This document shows, one piece after another, positions 36,311 through 46,529 of a stretch of 60,834 nucleotides of DNA. Location of the stretch: positions 1-60,834 of the forward strand of contig NZ_JACJHY010000036.1 in the NCBI RefSeq assembly GCF_014138625.1, given 5' to 3'. This DNA comes from Aminobacter ciceronei (GTDB taxonomy: Bacteria; Pseudomonadota; Alphaproteobacteria; Rhizobiales; Rhizobiaceae). The translations under genes were made by a program, and so were the position numbers. Position 1 is the first letter of the stretch. Every line of letters starts with the position of its first letter. The notes below the pieces were generated by a model. The model had not been told where the DNA came from and did not search any database. It worked only from the letters and a program-made list of their open reading frames with translations.

Positions 36311-37255
36311 ATGGGCAAGAATGCACGGTATTTGACTTTGGCTCTGGCGATGGCGGCAACAGGCATGCTGTCGGCACCGGCCATGGCGGCCGAGAAGACG
36401 ATCGGCGTCACGGTCCCCTATTTCGGCTCGCCGTTCTGGAAGGCCGGGCTCTACGGCGTCGAGACCGCCGGAAAGGAAAAGGGCTACACGGTGCTGAAGG
36501 GCGACGCCAAGGACAAGGCCGAGGTCCAGATCGAGCAGATCCGCAGCTACATCGACAAGAAGGTCGACGCCATCATCATCGGCGCCGCCGACGCCGCAGC
36601 CGTCGGCCCGGCGGTCGAGGAAGCCATCGACAAGGGCATCCCTGTTATCGCACTGTCGGTGCCGCCGAAGTCCGACCGCCTGACCTCATTCGTCGGCGCC
36701 GACAATATCGGCATGGGCCGCCTGCAGGGCATCTGCCTCGGCCGCGCCATCGGCGGCAAGGGTGAGGTCGGCCTGTTTGCGGGACCCGACGAAATCTGGG
36801 CCAAGCTGCGCGTCACCGGCTTCAAGAACACCATGGAAGCCGACTTCCCCGACATCAAGATCGTCGCCGAGAAGGCCGGCGGCACCAAGGATGCGGGCGT
36901 CGCCGCCGTCGAATGGGCCAAGGCTCATCCCGACATGCACGGCATCTTCACCGCCGCCGACACCATGGCCGTCGAGTCGATCAACCAGCTCGGCGCGTCC
37001 GTAGAGAAGATCAGGGTTTCGACCTCGAATCTCAACGACGACGCTCGCGCTGCCCTCGAAAACGGCAAGCTGACCTGCGCCTCGCTGCAGCCGGCGGTGG
37101 CCATGGGCCGCGACGCCGCCCGCGAGGCGATCGCCGCGATCGAAGGCGGCAAGGTGCTCGGCCGCATCGAAGCGCCGGCCCTGCTCGTCACCAAGGAGAA
37201 GGTCGCCGGCTACGACTTCTCCAAGATCATAGCCCCGGCCGACTACCAGCCGTAA
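36311..37255 (+). CDS. ribose-type periplasmic binding protein (PBP family 1), without a cognate transporter
   Basis: A 314-aa periplasmic protein with a Sec signal (LTLALAMAATGMLSAPAMA) and the RbsB-like fold: TIGVTVPYFGSPFWKAGLYG, QIRSYIDKKVDAIIIGAAD, GKGEVGLFAGPDE and HPDMHGIFTAADTMA. GGAGGAG precedes the start. No BPD_transp_2 permease or double ATPase of the matching class is in the window except the dead fragment at 7.9-8.2 kb. It could feed a distant transporter or act as a chemosensory binding protein. Confidence 0.88.
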   Translation: MGKNARYLTLALAMAATGMLSAPAMAAEKTIGVTVPYFGSPFWKAGLYGVETAGKEKGYTVLKGDAKDKAEVQIEQIRSYIDKKVDAIIIGAADAAAVGPAVEEAIDKGIPVIALSVPPKSDRLTSFVGADNIGMGRLQGICLGRAIGGKGEVGLFAGPDEIWAKLRVTGFKNTMEADFPDIKIVAEKAGGTKDAGVAAVEWAKAHPDMHGIFTAADTMAVESINQLGASVEKIRVSTSNLNDDARAALENGKLTCASLQPAVAMGRDAAREAIAAIEGGKVLGRIEAPALLVTKEKVAGYDFSKIIAPADYQP

Positions 37256-37296
37256 GCGCAACGTCCGGCGGCACTTCAGCCTGACACATCAGCAAA

Positions 37297-37323
37297 GGGG
37301 AATCCGGCCGGCCCGGGTTCCCC
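37297..37323 (+). terminator. terminator after the binding-protein gene
   Basis: GGGGAA-t-CCGGCC pairs with GGCCCGG-g-TTCCCC, followed by TCGTCTTT. It separates the binding-protein gene from the TSUP gene. Confidence 0.65.
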
Positions 37324-37353
37324 TCGTCTTTACCAGCCCAGAGAAATCAAGCG

Positions 37354-38157
37354 ATGTTGACACTTGCAATTGCCTTCGTCCTCTCCGGCGCCGTGGCCGG
37401 CCTTCTGGCCGGACTGTTCGGCATCGGCGGCGGCGCCATCCTCGTCCCCGTCCTGGTGCAGGCGCTTGCCATGCTCGACGTCGATGAAAGCATCCGCATG
37501 CATCTGGCGGTGGCGACCTCGCTCGGCATCGTCGTGCCGACCTCGATCCGCTCCTTCATGGCCCACCGCAAGCATGGCGCGGTCGACATGCCGCTGCTCA
37601 AAAGCTGGGCAATCGTATTGCCTATCGGCGCCATTCTCGCCTCGGCGGTCGCAGCCGTCATTTCCGGCGCCAGCCTGAAGTGGATCTTCACCGCGATCGC
37701 CACCATGGTCGGCGTCAAGATGCTGATCAACAAGCCGGGCTGGATCGTCGCCCAGGACCTGCCCGGCCAGCCGGTGCGTTCACTCTACGGCCTGTTGATC
37801 GGCTTCCTCTCGACGCTGATGGGCATCGGCGGCGGCATCATGAACAACACCTTCATGATGCTCTACAACCAGCCGATCAAGCGGGCGGTGGCGACCTCGT
37901 CTGGCGTCGGCGTGCTTATTTCCATCCCCGCCGTCATCGGTCTGATCGTCGCCGGCTGGCACAAGACCGACCTGCCCGAATTCTCGCTCGGCTACGTCAA
38001 CATGCTTGCCGTGGCGCTGATCATGCCGATATCGCTCGTCACTGCCCCCCTTGGCGCGCGTATGGCTCATGCTGCCTCCAAGCGCGCGCTCGAAGTGTCC
38101 TTCGGCGTCTTCCTGCTCGCCGTCTCGGCCCAGTTCGCCTGGTCGCTGCTGGCATAG
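37354..38157 (+). CDS. TSUP-family (TauE/SafE) sulfite/organosulfonate-type exporter
   Basis: A 267-aa inner-membrane protein of about eight helices with the two TSUP repeats: AGLLAGLFGIGGGAILVPVL near the N-terminus and LSTLMGIGGGIMNNTFMML in the middle. The family exports sulfite, sulfoacetate or other anions, and imports some. Its position ahead of a sulfonate-type transporter and a sulfatase suggests release of sulfite or sulfate from the organosulfur metabolism next door. Weak ribosome-binding site (GAGAAA). Confidence 0.9.
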   Translation: MLTLAIAFVLSGAVAGLLAGLFGIGGGAILVPVLVQALAMLDVDESIRMHLAVATSLGIVVPTSIRSFMAHRKHGAVDMPLLKSWAIVLPIGAILASAVAAVISGASLKWIFTAIATMVGVKMLINKPGWIVAQDLPGQPVRSLYGLLIGFLSTLMGIGGGIMNNTFMMLYNQPIKRAVATSSGVGVLISIPAVIGLIVAGWHKTDLPEFSLGYVNMLAVALIMPISLVTAPLGARMAHAASKRALEVSFGVFLLAVSAQFAWSLLA

Positions 38158-38289
38158 CGGGAGCACGGCACCGCTTCGGGCTCGCTATCGAACAGGGGAG
38201 CGCGCCGATCTCATTCGCCAGCCGGGACACTCTGGCCGTTCGTCGGTTCGGATGTCGATCCTTTGCTCCGCCAACCGAATCTGTTGACT

Positions 38290-38332
38290 CCTCCCATATT
38301 AATTTCTAAAGTTTAGAAAATAATATGGGAGG
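38290..38332. promoter_or_regulatory. 43-bp palindrome covering the ROK gene ribosome-binding site
   Basis: CCTCCCATATTAATTTCTAAA - g - TTTAGAAAATAATATGGGAGG (21-base arms, 1 mismatch). The central AATTTCTAAA/TTTAGAAAAT part fits the AT-rich operators of ROK-family (NagC/Mlc/XylR) repressors. The right arm ends in GGGAGG, the Shine-Dalgarno sequence of the ROK gene, so a transcript that includes the whole palindrome would hide it in a hairpin. Confidence 0.75.
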
Positions 38333-38338
38333 AACCGG

Positions 38339-39466
38339 ATGGGTGTTCATCACGGCCATATCTTGCGCATCCTCAGGGATGAAGGACCGCAGTCGCGGGC
38401 CGACCTGTCGCGCCGGTCGAAGCTGTCGGCGACGACGCTGACCCATGTCACGGCTGCCCTGCTGCGTGATGGCTCGATCCTCGAAGGCGACACCAGCCTG
38501 CCCAACGGCGTGGTCGGCCGCCCCGCCCAGGCGGTGAAGCTGGCGCCCGACGCCCGCAGCGTCGCCGGCGTCCATATCGGCGCCGGCAATGTGCAGGTGG
38601 CGATCACCGATCTCCTCGCCCGCCCCAAGGCCACCGCCGCCTTTGCCTTCGACACCGAGGCTGCCGATCCCGACGAGATCGTCGGTCAGGTGTCGAGGAC
38701 TGTCACCGAGCTTGCCGCCGAAGTGCAGGTCGAGACCAGCAGACTGCTTGGCGTCGGCATCGGCGTGCCCGGCCCGGTCGATCCGGCGCGCCGCACGGCG
38801 CTCGCCTCGATCAATGTCGGCTGGCGCAACGTGCCGCTCGCCGACAAGCTCGAAGATGCGCTTCGACTGCCGACGACGGTCGAACACAATGTCAGCGCCA
38901 TGGCTCTGGCCGAAAGCCACTACGGCATCGGCAAGAATGTGCCGGCCCTGCTCTACATCTACCTGCGCACCGGCCTTGGCGCCGGATTGATGGTCGATGG
39001 CGCGCCGTTCAGGCCGGGCGGCCATGGTGCGGTCGAACTCGGCCACATCCAGATCGTGGCCGAGGGCAAGCGCTGTGCCTGCGGCAATGTCGGCTGCCTC
39101 GAAACCTTCGTCTGCGAGCGCGCTTTGATGGACGCCGCCGGCCTCAAGGGCGCGGCGCCCGACAACCTGCTCGCCAGGGTCGAGCAGAACACCGCCGCCT
39201 GGGACGTCGTCGTTCGCCACCTCACCACCGCGCTCGCCAGCGCCGTCAACATATTGAGCCCCGACCTGATCGTCTTCGGCGGTCATCTCGGCGACGCGCC
39301 GCAATCACTGTTCGAGCGGCTGGAACGGGACCTGCCGCTCCGCATCATGCCGCATATGCGCGACATATTGAGCATCCGCCGCGCCACGTTCGGAGCGCAG
39401 TCCGGCGCCATCGGCGGCGCGGCCGTTGCACTCGACCAGTTCTTCTATTCGGGAGCACTCCATTGA
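38339..39466 (+). CDS. ROK-family transcriptional regulator
   Basis: A 375-aa NagC/XylR-type protein: N-terminal HTH ([20 protein letters not shown]), sugar-kinase fold with the ROK zinc motif [10 protein letters not shown]. The phosphate-binding DxGxT position reads [12 protein letters not shown], without the Asp, so kinase activity is unlikely. It is preceded by its probable operator and is translationally coupled (TTGA overlap) to the transporter permease, so the repressor and the transporter form one operon. Confidence 0.92.
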   Translation: MGVHHGHILRILRDEGPQSRADLSRRSKLSATTLTHVTAALLRDGSILEGDTSLPNGVVGRPAQAVKLAPDARSVAGVHIGAGNVQVAITDLLARPKATAAFAFDTEAADPDEIVGQVSRTVTELAAEVQVETSRLLGVGIGVPGPVDPARRTALASINVGWRNVPLADKLEDALRLPTTVEHNVSAMALAESHYGIGKNVPALLYIYLRTGLGAGLMVDGAPFRPGGHGAVELGHIQIVAEGKRCACGNVGCLETFVCERALMDAAGLKGAAPDNLLARVEQNTAAWDVVVRHLTTALASAVNILSPDLIVFGGHLGDAPQSLFERLERDLPLRIMPHMRDILSIRRATFGAQSGAIGGAAVALDQFFYSGALH

Positions 39467-40272
39467 GCGCCGCCTCGTCGACCGTCGCGGCCTCCACTGG
39501 CACGCTTCTTTCGCGCGTCGGACCACACCTCCCCGGCCTCGCTCTCAACGCCCTCGCCTTCCTCGTCGGCCTCGCCATCTGGTGGGCGATCACGGCAGCC
39601 AAGCTGGTTGTCCTGCCCGGGCCGCAGGAAGTGTTCGTCCGCGCCATCGAACTCGCCGCCAACGGCCAGCTCGCGCTCGACATCTTCTCCAGCCTTAAGC
39701 GCGTGCTCACAGGCTTCCTGCTCGGCGCAGCACTCGCCATCCCGGTCGGCTTCCTGATGGGCTGGTACAAGATCGCCCGCGCGCTGATCGAACCTTACGT
39801 CCAGTTCTTCCGCATGATCCCGCCGCTGGCGGTTATCCCGCTCGCCATCGTCACCATGGGCATCGACGAGGCCCCCAAGATCTTCGTCATCTTCCTTGCC
39901 TCGTTCCTGTCCTGCGTCGTCGCCACCTATCAGGGAGTCATCAGCGTCGACCGCACTTTGATCAACGCAGCCCGCGTGCTCGGTGCCAGCGACAGGGTCA
40001 TATTCCCGCGGGTCGTCATCCCGGCGTCGACCCCCTTCATCCTCGTCGGCGTCCGCATCGGCCTGGGATCGGCCTGGGCAACTGTCGTCGCGGCCGAGCT
40101 GATCGCGGCGCAGTCGGGCCTCGGCTTCCGGATGCAGCAGGCCCAGCTCTATTACGACCTGCCGACCATCTTCGTCAGCCTGATCACCATCGGCGTGCTC
40201 GGCCTGCTGATGGATCGCCTGCTTCAGGCGACCGAACGCCGCCTCACCAGTTGGCAGGAGCGCGCCCAATGA
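39463..40272 (+). CDS. sulfonate/taurine-type ABC transporter permease (SsuC/TauC-like)
   Basis: A 269-aa permease of the NitT/TauT group with six predicted helices, [37 protein letters not shown], and an EAA loop [20 protein letters not shown]. It starts at TTG (GGGAG 8 bases before), overlapping the ROK stop, and ends overlapping the ATPase start (ATGA). Confidence 0.92.
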   Translation: MSAASSTVAASTGTLLSRVGPHLPGLALNALAFLVGLAIWWAITAAKLVVLPGPQEVFVRAIELAANGQLALDIFSSLKRVLTGFLLGAALAIPVGFLMGWYKIARALIEPYVQFFRMIPPLAVIPLAIVTMGIDEAPKIFVIFLASFLSCVVATYQGVISVDRTLINAARVLGASDRVIFPRVVIPASTPFILVGVRIGLGSAWATVVAAELIAAQSGLGFRMQQAQLYYDLPTIFVSLITIGVLGLLMDRLLQATERRLTSWQERAQ

Positions 40273-41066
40273 GCCAGCCCAAGCTTTCCTTCCAGCCCAA
40301 ACTTTCCTTCCAAAATGTCAGCCGCCGCTTCGGCGAAGGCGACAAGTCGTTCCTGGCGCTTGACCGGCTCAACCTCGACATCGCCGACGGCGAGTTCGTC
40401 ACCGTCGTCGGCCCGTCCGGCTGCGGCAAGTCGACGGCGATGAACATCGCCGCCGGCCTGATGGACGTCTCCGACGGCAAGGTTCTCGTCGACGGCAGGC
40501 CGGTCAGCGGCCCGGGGCCGGAACGGGGCGTCATCTTCCAGCAATACGCCCTGTTCCCGTGGCTGACGGTGCGCCAGAACGTCGAGTTCGGACTGCGCAT
40601 CAAGGGCCTGCCGGCGTCGGAGCGGCGCCGCATCTCCGACCATTTCATCGGGCTGGTCGGGCTCCGCGATTTCGCCGACGCGCTGCCCAAGACTCTGTCG
40701 GGCGGCATGAAGCAGCGCTGCGCGATTGCCCGCGCCTATGCCGTCGACCCGACGATGCTTTTGATGGACGAGCCGTTCGGCGCGCTCGACGCGCTGACCC
40801 GGGTGCACATGCAGGACCAGTTGCTCGACACCTGGAGCCGCGAGCGCCGCACCGTCTTCTTCATCACCCATGACGTCGACGAGGCGGTCTATCTCGCCAA
40901 CCGCGTCATCGTCATGGCCGCCCGGCCCGGGCGCCTGCACAAGATCATACCGGTCAACCTGCCGGCCGAGCGCAACGAGGATGTGCGCCTGTCCAAGGAA
41001 TTCACCGAGATACGCAACCAGGTCTGGCACTCGGTCTACCACCAGAAGCCGCAGGTCGAGGCCTGA
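40269..41066 (+). CDS. sulfonate/taurine-type ABC transporter ATP-binding protein (SsuB/TauB-like)
   Basis: A 265-aa ATPase: [46 protein letters not shown]. The N-terminus has a perfect hexapeptide duplication ([12 protein letters not shown]), an 18-base tandem repeat in DNA just before the first beta strand. Coupled to the permease by ATGA. Confidence 0.93.
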   Translation: MSQPKLSFQPKLSFQNVSRRFGEGDKSFLALDRLNLDIADGEFVTVVGPSGCGKSTAMNIAAGLMDVSDGKVLVDGRPVSGPGPERGVIFQQYALFPWLTVRQNVEFGLRIKGLPASERRRISDHFIGLVGLRDFADALPKTLSGGMKQRCAIARAYAVDPTMLLMDEPFGALDALTRVHMQDQLLDTWSRERRTVFFITHDVDEAVYLANRVIVMAARPGRLHKIIPVNLPAERNEDVRLSKEFTEIRNQVWHSVYHQKPQVEA

Positions 41067-41085
41067 CACCAAAGGGAGGACTACA

Positions 41086-42072
41086 ATGAAGATCAAACTG
41101 ACCAGGCGCGGCTTTCTCGCCGCAACCGGAAGCGCGCTGGCCGCACCCGCAGTGTTGTCGCTCGGCAGTCCGGCCCGCGCACAGGCCAAGCCGGTGCGCG
41201 TCGGCTACATCGCCGACTATTTCGGCACCAGCCTGACAGCCGTTGCCAGCGACCAGGGCCTGTGGGCCAAACATGGCCTCGAACCGGAACTCAAGGTGTT
41301 CACCAACGGTCCTATCCAGGTCCAGGCGCTCGGCGCCGGCAGCCTCGACTTCGGTTATGTCGGTCCCGGCGCCTTGTGGCTGCCCGCCTCTGGCAAAGCC
41401 AAGATCGTCGCCATGAACGCGCTTGGCCTGTCCGATCGCGTCATCGCCCAGGCCGGTTTCAACTCGATGGCCGACCTCAAGGGCAAGAAGGTCGGCGTGC
41501 CCGAGGGCACATCCGGCGACATGCTGCTGCGCCTCGCGCTCGCCAAGGCAGGCATGCAGCTCTCCGACGTCGAGGTGGTCAAGATGGACCCGAGCACCGT
41601 GGTCTCGGCCTTCGCCTCCAAGCAGATCGACGGTGCCGGCATCTGGTACCCGCTTGTCGGCGTCATCAAGAAGACCGTGCCCGACCTGGTCGAGGTCGCC
41701 CAGAGTGCCGATTTCTTTCCCGCCAATTCCTTCCCCTCGGCCTTCGTCGCCCGTAACGAGGTTGCAGCGGAAGATCAGGACACGGTCCGGAAGATGATCG
41801 CCGTGCTCAAGGACGCCAACGACTTCCGTGCCGCCGACGTTCCGCGCTCGGTCGATATCACCGCCAAATTCCTCGGCGTTCCGGCAGACCCGCTGGTAAC
41901 CGAGAGCAAGAACGGCAAGTACCTGACCAGTGCCGAACTTGCCGCCGCCACCAAGGACGGCACCGTCGCCGGCTGGCTCAAGGGCCTCAACGAGCAGTTT
42001 GTCGCTTTCGGCAAGCTGAAGGACCCGCTCGATCCGAAGGACTACTATCTCGGCGATCTCTACGCCGGCTGA
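41086..42072 (+). CDS. sulfonate/taurine-type ABC substrate-binding protein with Tat-type signal
   Basis: A 328-aa SsuA/TauA-like protein. Its leader has TRRGFLAATG followed by a hydrophobic stretch and PARAQA, a Tat-type signal with probable cleavage after ARA or AQA. The mature part shows VGYIADYFGTSLTAVASDQG, FGYVGPGALWLPASG and KKVGVPEGTSGDMLL. GGGAGGA precedes the ATG. A hairpin follows the stop. Confidence 0.9.
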   Translation: MKIKLTRRGFLAATGSALAAPAVLSLGSPARAQAKPVRVGYIADYFGTSLTAVASDQGLWAKHGLEPELKVFTNGPIQVQALGAGSLDFGYVGPGALWLPASGKAKIVAMNALGLSDRVIAQAGFNSMADLKGKKVGVPEGTSGDMLLRLALAKAGMQLSDVEVVKMDPSTVVSAFASKQIDGAGIWYPLVGVIKKTVPDLVEVAQSADFFPANSFPSAFVARNEVAAEDQDTVRKMIAVLKDANDFRAADVPRSVDITAKFLGVPADPLVTESKNGKYLTSAELAAATKDGTVAGWLKGLNEQFVAFGKLKDPLDPKDYYLGDLYAG

Positions 42073-42084
42073 TCGAGCCTGCTT

Positions 42085-42108
42085 GCCTCGCCGCTTTGGC
42101 GGCGGGGC
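42085..42108 (+). terminator. hairpin between binding protein and sulfatase
   Basis: GCC-t-CGCCGC - TTTG - GCGGCG-g-GGC followed by CTTTCCC. It probably limits, without abolishing, transcription into the sulfatase gene. Confidence 0.55.
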
Positions 42109-42141
42109 CTTTCCCGACCTCTCCCATCCAAGCGTGACCCC

Positions 42142-43632
42142 ATGAACGTTCTCTACATCGACATCGACAGTCTCCGCCGCGACCATCTCGGCTGCTACGG
42201 CTACCACCGCAACACCTCGCCTGCGATCGACGCTCTGGCGGCAGACGGCATCCGCTTCGAGAACGTCTATGTCTCCGACGTGCCCTGCCATCCGTCGCGC
42301 ACCGCTCTCTGGAGTGGCCGGCACGGGTTGCGGACGGGCGTCGTCGGTCATGGCGGCACCGCCTGCGAACCTTTTCGGGAGGGTGCTGAGCGCGCCTGGG
42401 CCGGCACCTTCTACGAGGAAGGCTGGATGAAGGCGCTGCGCGACCTCGGCTACCACACCGCCACGATCTCGTCCTTCGGCGAGCGCCATGGCTGCTGGCA
42501 TTGGTATGCCGGCTTCAACGAGATGTTCAATCCCGGCCAGGGTGGCATGGAGAATGCCGACGACGTCGTCCCGGTGGCCGTCGACTGGCTGCGCCGCAAC
42601 GGCAAGTCCAGGAAATGGTTCCTGCATGTCAATGTCTGGGATCCGCACACCCCCTACCGCGTACCTGAAAGCTTCGGCGACCCGTTCAGGGACGATCCGA
42701 TCCCGTCATGGATGACGCGCGAGGTCCTTGCCGAGCAGATGAAAGGCTATGGCCCACACAGCCCGATGGAGCCGCGCGGCTATGACGCCGATCCCTCCGG
42801 CTACCCTCGCATGCCCGTCCCCATCGATGACCTCGCAAAGGCCAAGGCCTGGTTCGACGGCTACGACACTGGCGTCAGATATGCTGACGACCATGTCGGC
42901 ATGCTGGTCGCCACGCTGAAGGACCTCGGCCTGTTCGACGACACCATCATCGTCATCGGTGCCGACCATGGCGAGAACATGGGTGAACTCAACGTCTGGG
43001 CCGACCACCAGACCGCGGACGAATACACCTGCAACGTGCCGCTGGTCATGCGCTGGCCCGGTGTCGCCGACATGCGCGGCGTCAACGAGGGCCTGCACTA
43101 TCACTTCGACTGGGCAGCGACCCTGATCGACAAGCTCGGCGGTAAGGTGCCCGAGGTCTGGGACGGCAAGTCCTTCGCGCCTGCTCTGGCAGCGGGTGAA
43201 CAGGGTGGCCGCGACTTTCTGGTGCTGTCGCAGGGCGCATGGGCGGTGCAGCGTGGCGTGCGTTTCCGCAGCGAGGATGCCGACTGGCTGATGCTGCGCA
43301 CCTACCACGACGGCTACAAGGACCTCGAACCGATCGAGCTCTACAACCTGACCTACGACCCGCACGAGCAGCACGACCTCGCCGTCGAGCGGCCCGACAT
43401 CGTCGCCCATGCGAGCAAGCTCCTGGAGGACTGGCGTTCGGCCACGCTTGCCCGCAGCGAGACCGACGTCGACCCGCTGGTAACCGTCCTGCGCGAGGGC
43501 GGTCCCTATCACTGCAAGGGCGAGTTGCCGGCCTATCTCGAACGCCTGAGGGCCACCGGCCGCGCCCATCACGCGGACAAGCTGGAAGAGCGCCATCCCG
43601 GCCCGAAGGCGCGGACGGCAACGACGCGCTAG
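42142..43632 (+). CDS. sulfatase (Cys-type, formylglycine-dependent)
   Basis: A 496-aa alkaline-phosphatase-fold sulfatase. The maturation signature C-x-P-S-R is present as PCHPSRTALWSG with Cys49 the residue oxidised to formylglycine. The metal residues are in YIDIDSLRRDHLGCYG at the N-terminus and VIGADHGENMGE in the second half; HVNVWDPHTPYRVP supplies a His. No signal peptide is evident, so it is cytoplasmic and would act on an imported sulfate ester. It follows the sulfonate-type transporter, consistent with uptake and desulfation. No formylglycine-generating enzyme is in the window. Phosphonate monoester hydrolase is the main alternative. Confidence 0.88.
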   Translation: MNVLYIDIDSLRRDHLGCYGYHRNTSPAIDALAADGIRFENVYVSDVPCHPSRTALWSGRHGLRTGVVGHGGTACEPFREGAERAWAGTFYEEGWMKALRDLGYHTATISSFGERHGCWHWYAGFNEMFNPGQGGMENADDVVPVAVDWLRRNGKSRKWFLHVNVWDPHTPYRVPESFGDPFRDDPIPSWMTREVLAEQMKGYGPHSPMEPRGYDADPSGYPRMPVPIDDLAKAKAWFDGYDTGVRYADDHVGMLVATLKDLGLFDDTIIVIGADHGENMGELNVWADHQTADEYTCNVPLVMRWPGVADMRGVNEGLHYHFDWAATLIDKLGGKVPEVWDGKSFAPALAAGEQGGRDFLVLSQGAWAVQRGVRFRSEDADWLMLRTYHDGYKDLEPIELYNLTYDPHEQHDLAVERPDIVAHASKLLEDWRSATLARSETDVDPLVTVLREGGPYHCKGELPAYLERLRATGRAHHADKLEERHPGPKARTATTR

Positions 43633-43679
43633 CGCAATTCCAGGAAAAGTGTGCAGCGGTTTTCCGTCCGGAATTGCGC
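43632..43679. repeat. rhizobial intergenic palindromic element (copy of a dispersed type)
   Basis: GCGCAATTCC at one end and GGAATTGCGC at the other bracket GGAAAA...TTTTCC inner arms, 48 bases in all. The form agrees with the short mosaic palindromes that are common in Mesorhizobium and relatives. It starts inside the sulfatase stop codon. Confidence 0.55.
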
Positions 43680-43696
43680 AAAAGCAGGAAGATAGA

Positions 43697-43729
43697 GAGG
43701 TTCCGCGGTTCGAAGAAAAGCGGAACCTC
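43697..43729. terminator. hairpin after the sulfatase gene
   Basis: GAGGTTCCGC and GCGGAACCTC are 10-bp perfect arms around 13 bases, with no T-run. Confidence 0.5.
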
Positions 43730-43839
43730 GCTAACGACGGCACGGACCCCGCCGGGCAAATCGTTCCGTTTCCGCGACGGCTTGTCCGGCTGTCTTCTGC
43801 GGCGCACCAGGCACTATGCGATGAGCAGGCTGAGCGCTG

Positions 43840-44193
43840 TCAGGCCGGTCGGGCGCACACCGTCGAGCGCGTCAGAAAACGCTTCTCGCGGCCGTTGTCG
43901 AGCGAGAACATGCCGCCGCGCCCCGGCACGACGTCGATGATCAGGTCGGTGTGTTTCCAGGCCTCGTATTGGGAGGCGCTGATGTAGACAGGCGTTTCGC
44001 CGATGGTGCCCAGCCGCACGTCGTTGTCGCCGACGATGAAGTCGGAGCGCGGATAGCACATCGGCGACGAGCCGTCGCAACAGCCGCCGGACTGGTGGAA
44101 CAGCACCGGCCCATGGTCGGCGATGATCTCGTCGAGCAGGGCGACTGCTTCGACCGTGGCGGAGACCTTGTCGAGGGGAGGATGCGAGGGCAT
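43840..44193 (-). CDS. DUF779-family protein
   Basis: A 117-aa Cys-rich protein with the family core HGPVLFHQSGGCCDGSSPMC and ISASQYEAWKHTDLIIDVVP. DUF779 genes are very often next to AldA/ExaC-type aldehyde dehydrogenase genes, as here (same strand, just downstream), though their function is unknown. A repeat element separates the two. Confidence 0.85.
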   Translation of the reverse strand: MPSHPPLDKVSATVEAVALLDEIIADHGPVLFHQSGGCCDGSSPMCYPRSDFIVGDNDVRLGTIGETPVYISASQYEAWKHTDLIIDVVPGRGGMFSLDNGREKRFLTRSTVCARPA

Positions 44194-44214
44194 GGGCGGA
44201 GTTCCGGGTTAGCT

Positions 44215-44342
44215 TTCCTCTCCCCGTTCACGGGGAGAGGATGCCGGCAGGCAGGTGAGGGGCAGCGCAGACATTGCTGGTTCGAGCCGCCCCTCATCCG
44301 CCCCTTTCGGGCACCTTCTCCCCGCAAGCGGGGAGAAGGAAG
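44215..44342. repeat. RIME-type intergenic mosaic element
   Basis: It consists of a palindrome (CTCTCCCCG-ttca-CGGGGAGAG), a middle part with GGTGAGGGGC and its inverse GCCCCTCATCC, and a second palindrome (CTTCTCCCCGC-aa-GCGGGGAGAAG). This double-palindrome layout of just over 100 bases is that of rhizobial intergenic mosaic elements. It lies between the aldehyde dehydrogenase and DUF779 genes. Confidence 0.7.
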
Positions 44343-44346
44343 AGGC

Positions 44347-45864
<1,518 letters not shown>

Positions 45865-45967
45865 GCTCTTCCTCCCGAGAAGCAGCGCCGCGGCATGCGG
45901 CGCGTCGGGAGGCAGACTTGCCGGGACTTCGACAGTTGTCAGCCGGGCTGCAAGCGGGGCCCGTCGC

Positions 45968-45993
45968 GATGTGTCGCAGTTCTGCGACACATC
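45968..45993. promoter_or_regulatory. perfect palindromic regulator site upstream of the aldehyde dehydrogenase
   Basis: GATGTGTCGCAG - tt - CTGCGACACATC: 12-base arms without mismatch. TGTCGCA-N-TGCGACA sites like this are known before acoR/exaC-type genes and fit a Fis-type HTH dimer. The AcoR-like protein at 46530 is the likely ligand. Confidence 0.7.
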
Positions 45994-46036
45994 TGCCAAA
46001 CGCACTGGCAGCCGGCCGAAAGGCGGTGCCGGGACC

Positions 46037-46441
46037 TCAGATGTAGGAGGTGATCGCAGGCGGTTCCCACCACCTATTGTCGCGGCCATTGCCATAGTTG
46101 ACGGGCGCCGCTGCAAGCTCGTTCGGATCGACGTCGTCGAGACATCCGATCTGGATGGCAACGAAGTCGCCGCCGATCGCCTCGACATGACCTTGGCTGA
46201 ACGGCGCGCAGCCGCATGTCGAACAGAACAGATGATGCCCCTGCATGGTGCCGAAGCCGTAGTCGGTCATGGCGTCCTCGCCCGACAGCAGGCGAAACTG
46301 TGCCGGCTTGACCAGCGCGTTCCACGAGCGCCGCTTGGAGCAGATCGAACAATTGCAGCGCGCAGTCCCTGCCGCGAGATCCATGTCAGCCTCGAAATGC
46401 ACCTTGCCGCAATGACAGCTGCCCCGGTAAGTCTTGATCAC
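46037..46441 (-). CDS. GFA-family (Mss4-like fold) zinc protein
   Basis: A 134-aa protein with the GFA/CENP-V zinc cysteines [25 protein letters not shown] and [13 protein letters not shown]. The family includes glutathione-dependent formaldehyde-activating enzyme, but most members are uncharacterised. The start is a GTG with GAGGAGG 5 bases upstream. Next to an aldehyde dehydrogenase, a role in aldehyde handling is plausible. Confidence 0.87.
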   Translation of the reverse strand: MIKTYRGSCHCGKVHFEADMDLAAGTARCNCSICSKRRSWNALVKPAQFRLLSGEDAMTDYGFGTMQGHHLFCSTCGCAPFSQGHVEAIGGDFVAIQIGCLDDVDPNELAAAPVNYGNGRDNRWWEPPAITSYI

Positions 46442-46529
46442 GACGTCCTCCTCGATGAACTGGCCGCGACATACCACCCGGCTCCTGCCATCTTGATGTC
46501 AGGAGACTTGTCAGCATCCGTTGATTTCG

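Noticed and set aside
45988-46003. Possible sigma-54 promoter (TGGCA...TCGCA) before the aldehyde dehydrogenase
   Set aside because: It has GG-N10-GC but a poor -12 element, overlaps the palindrome and the local regulator lacks an AAA+ domain.
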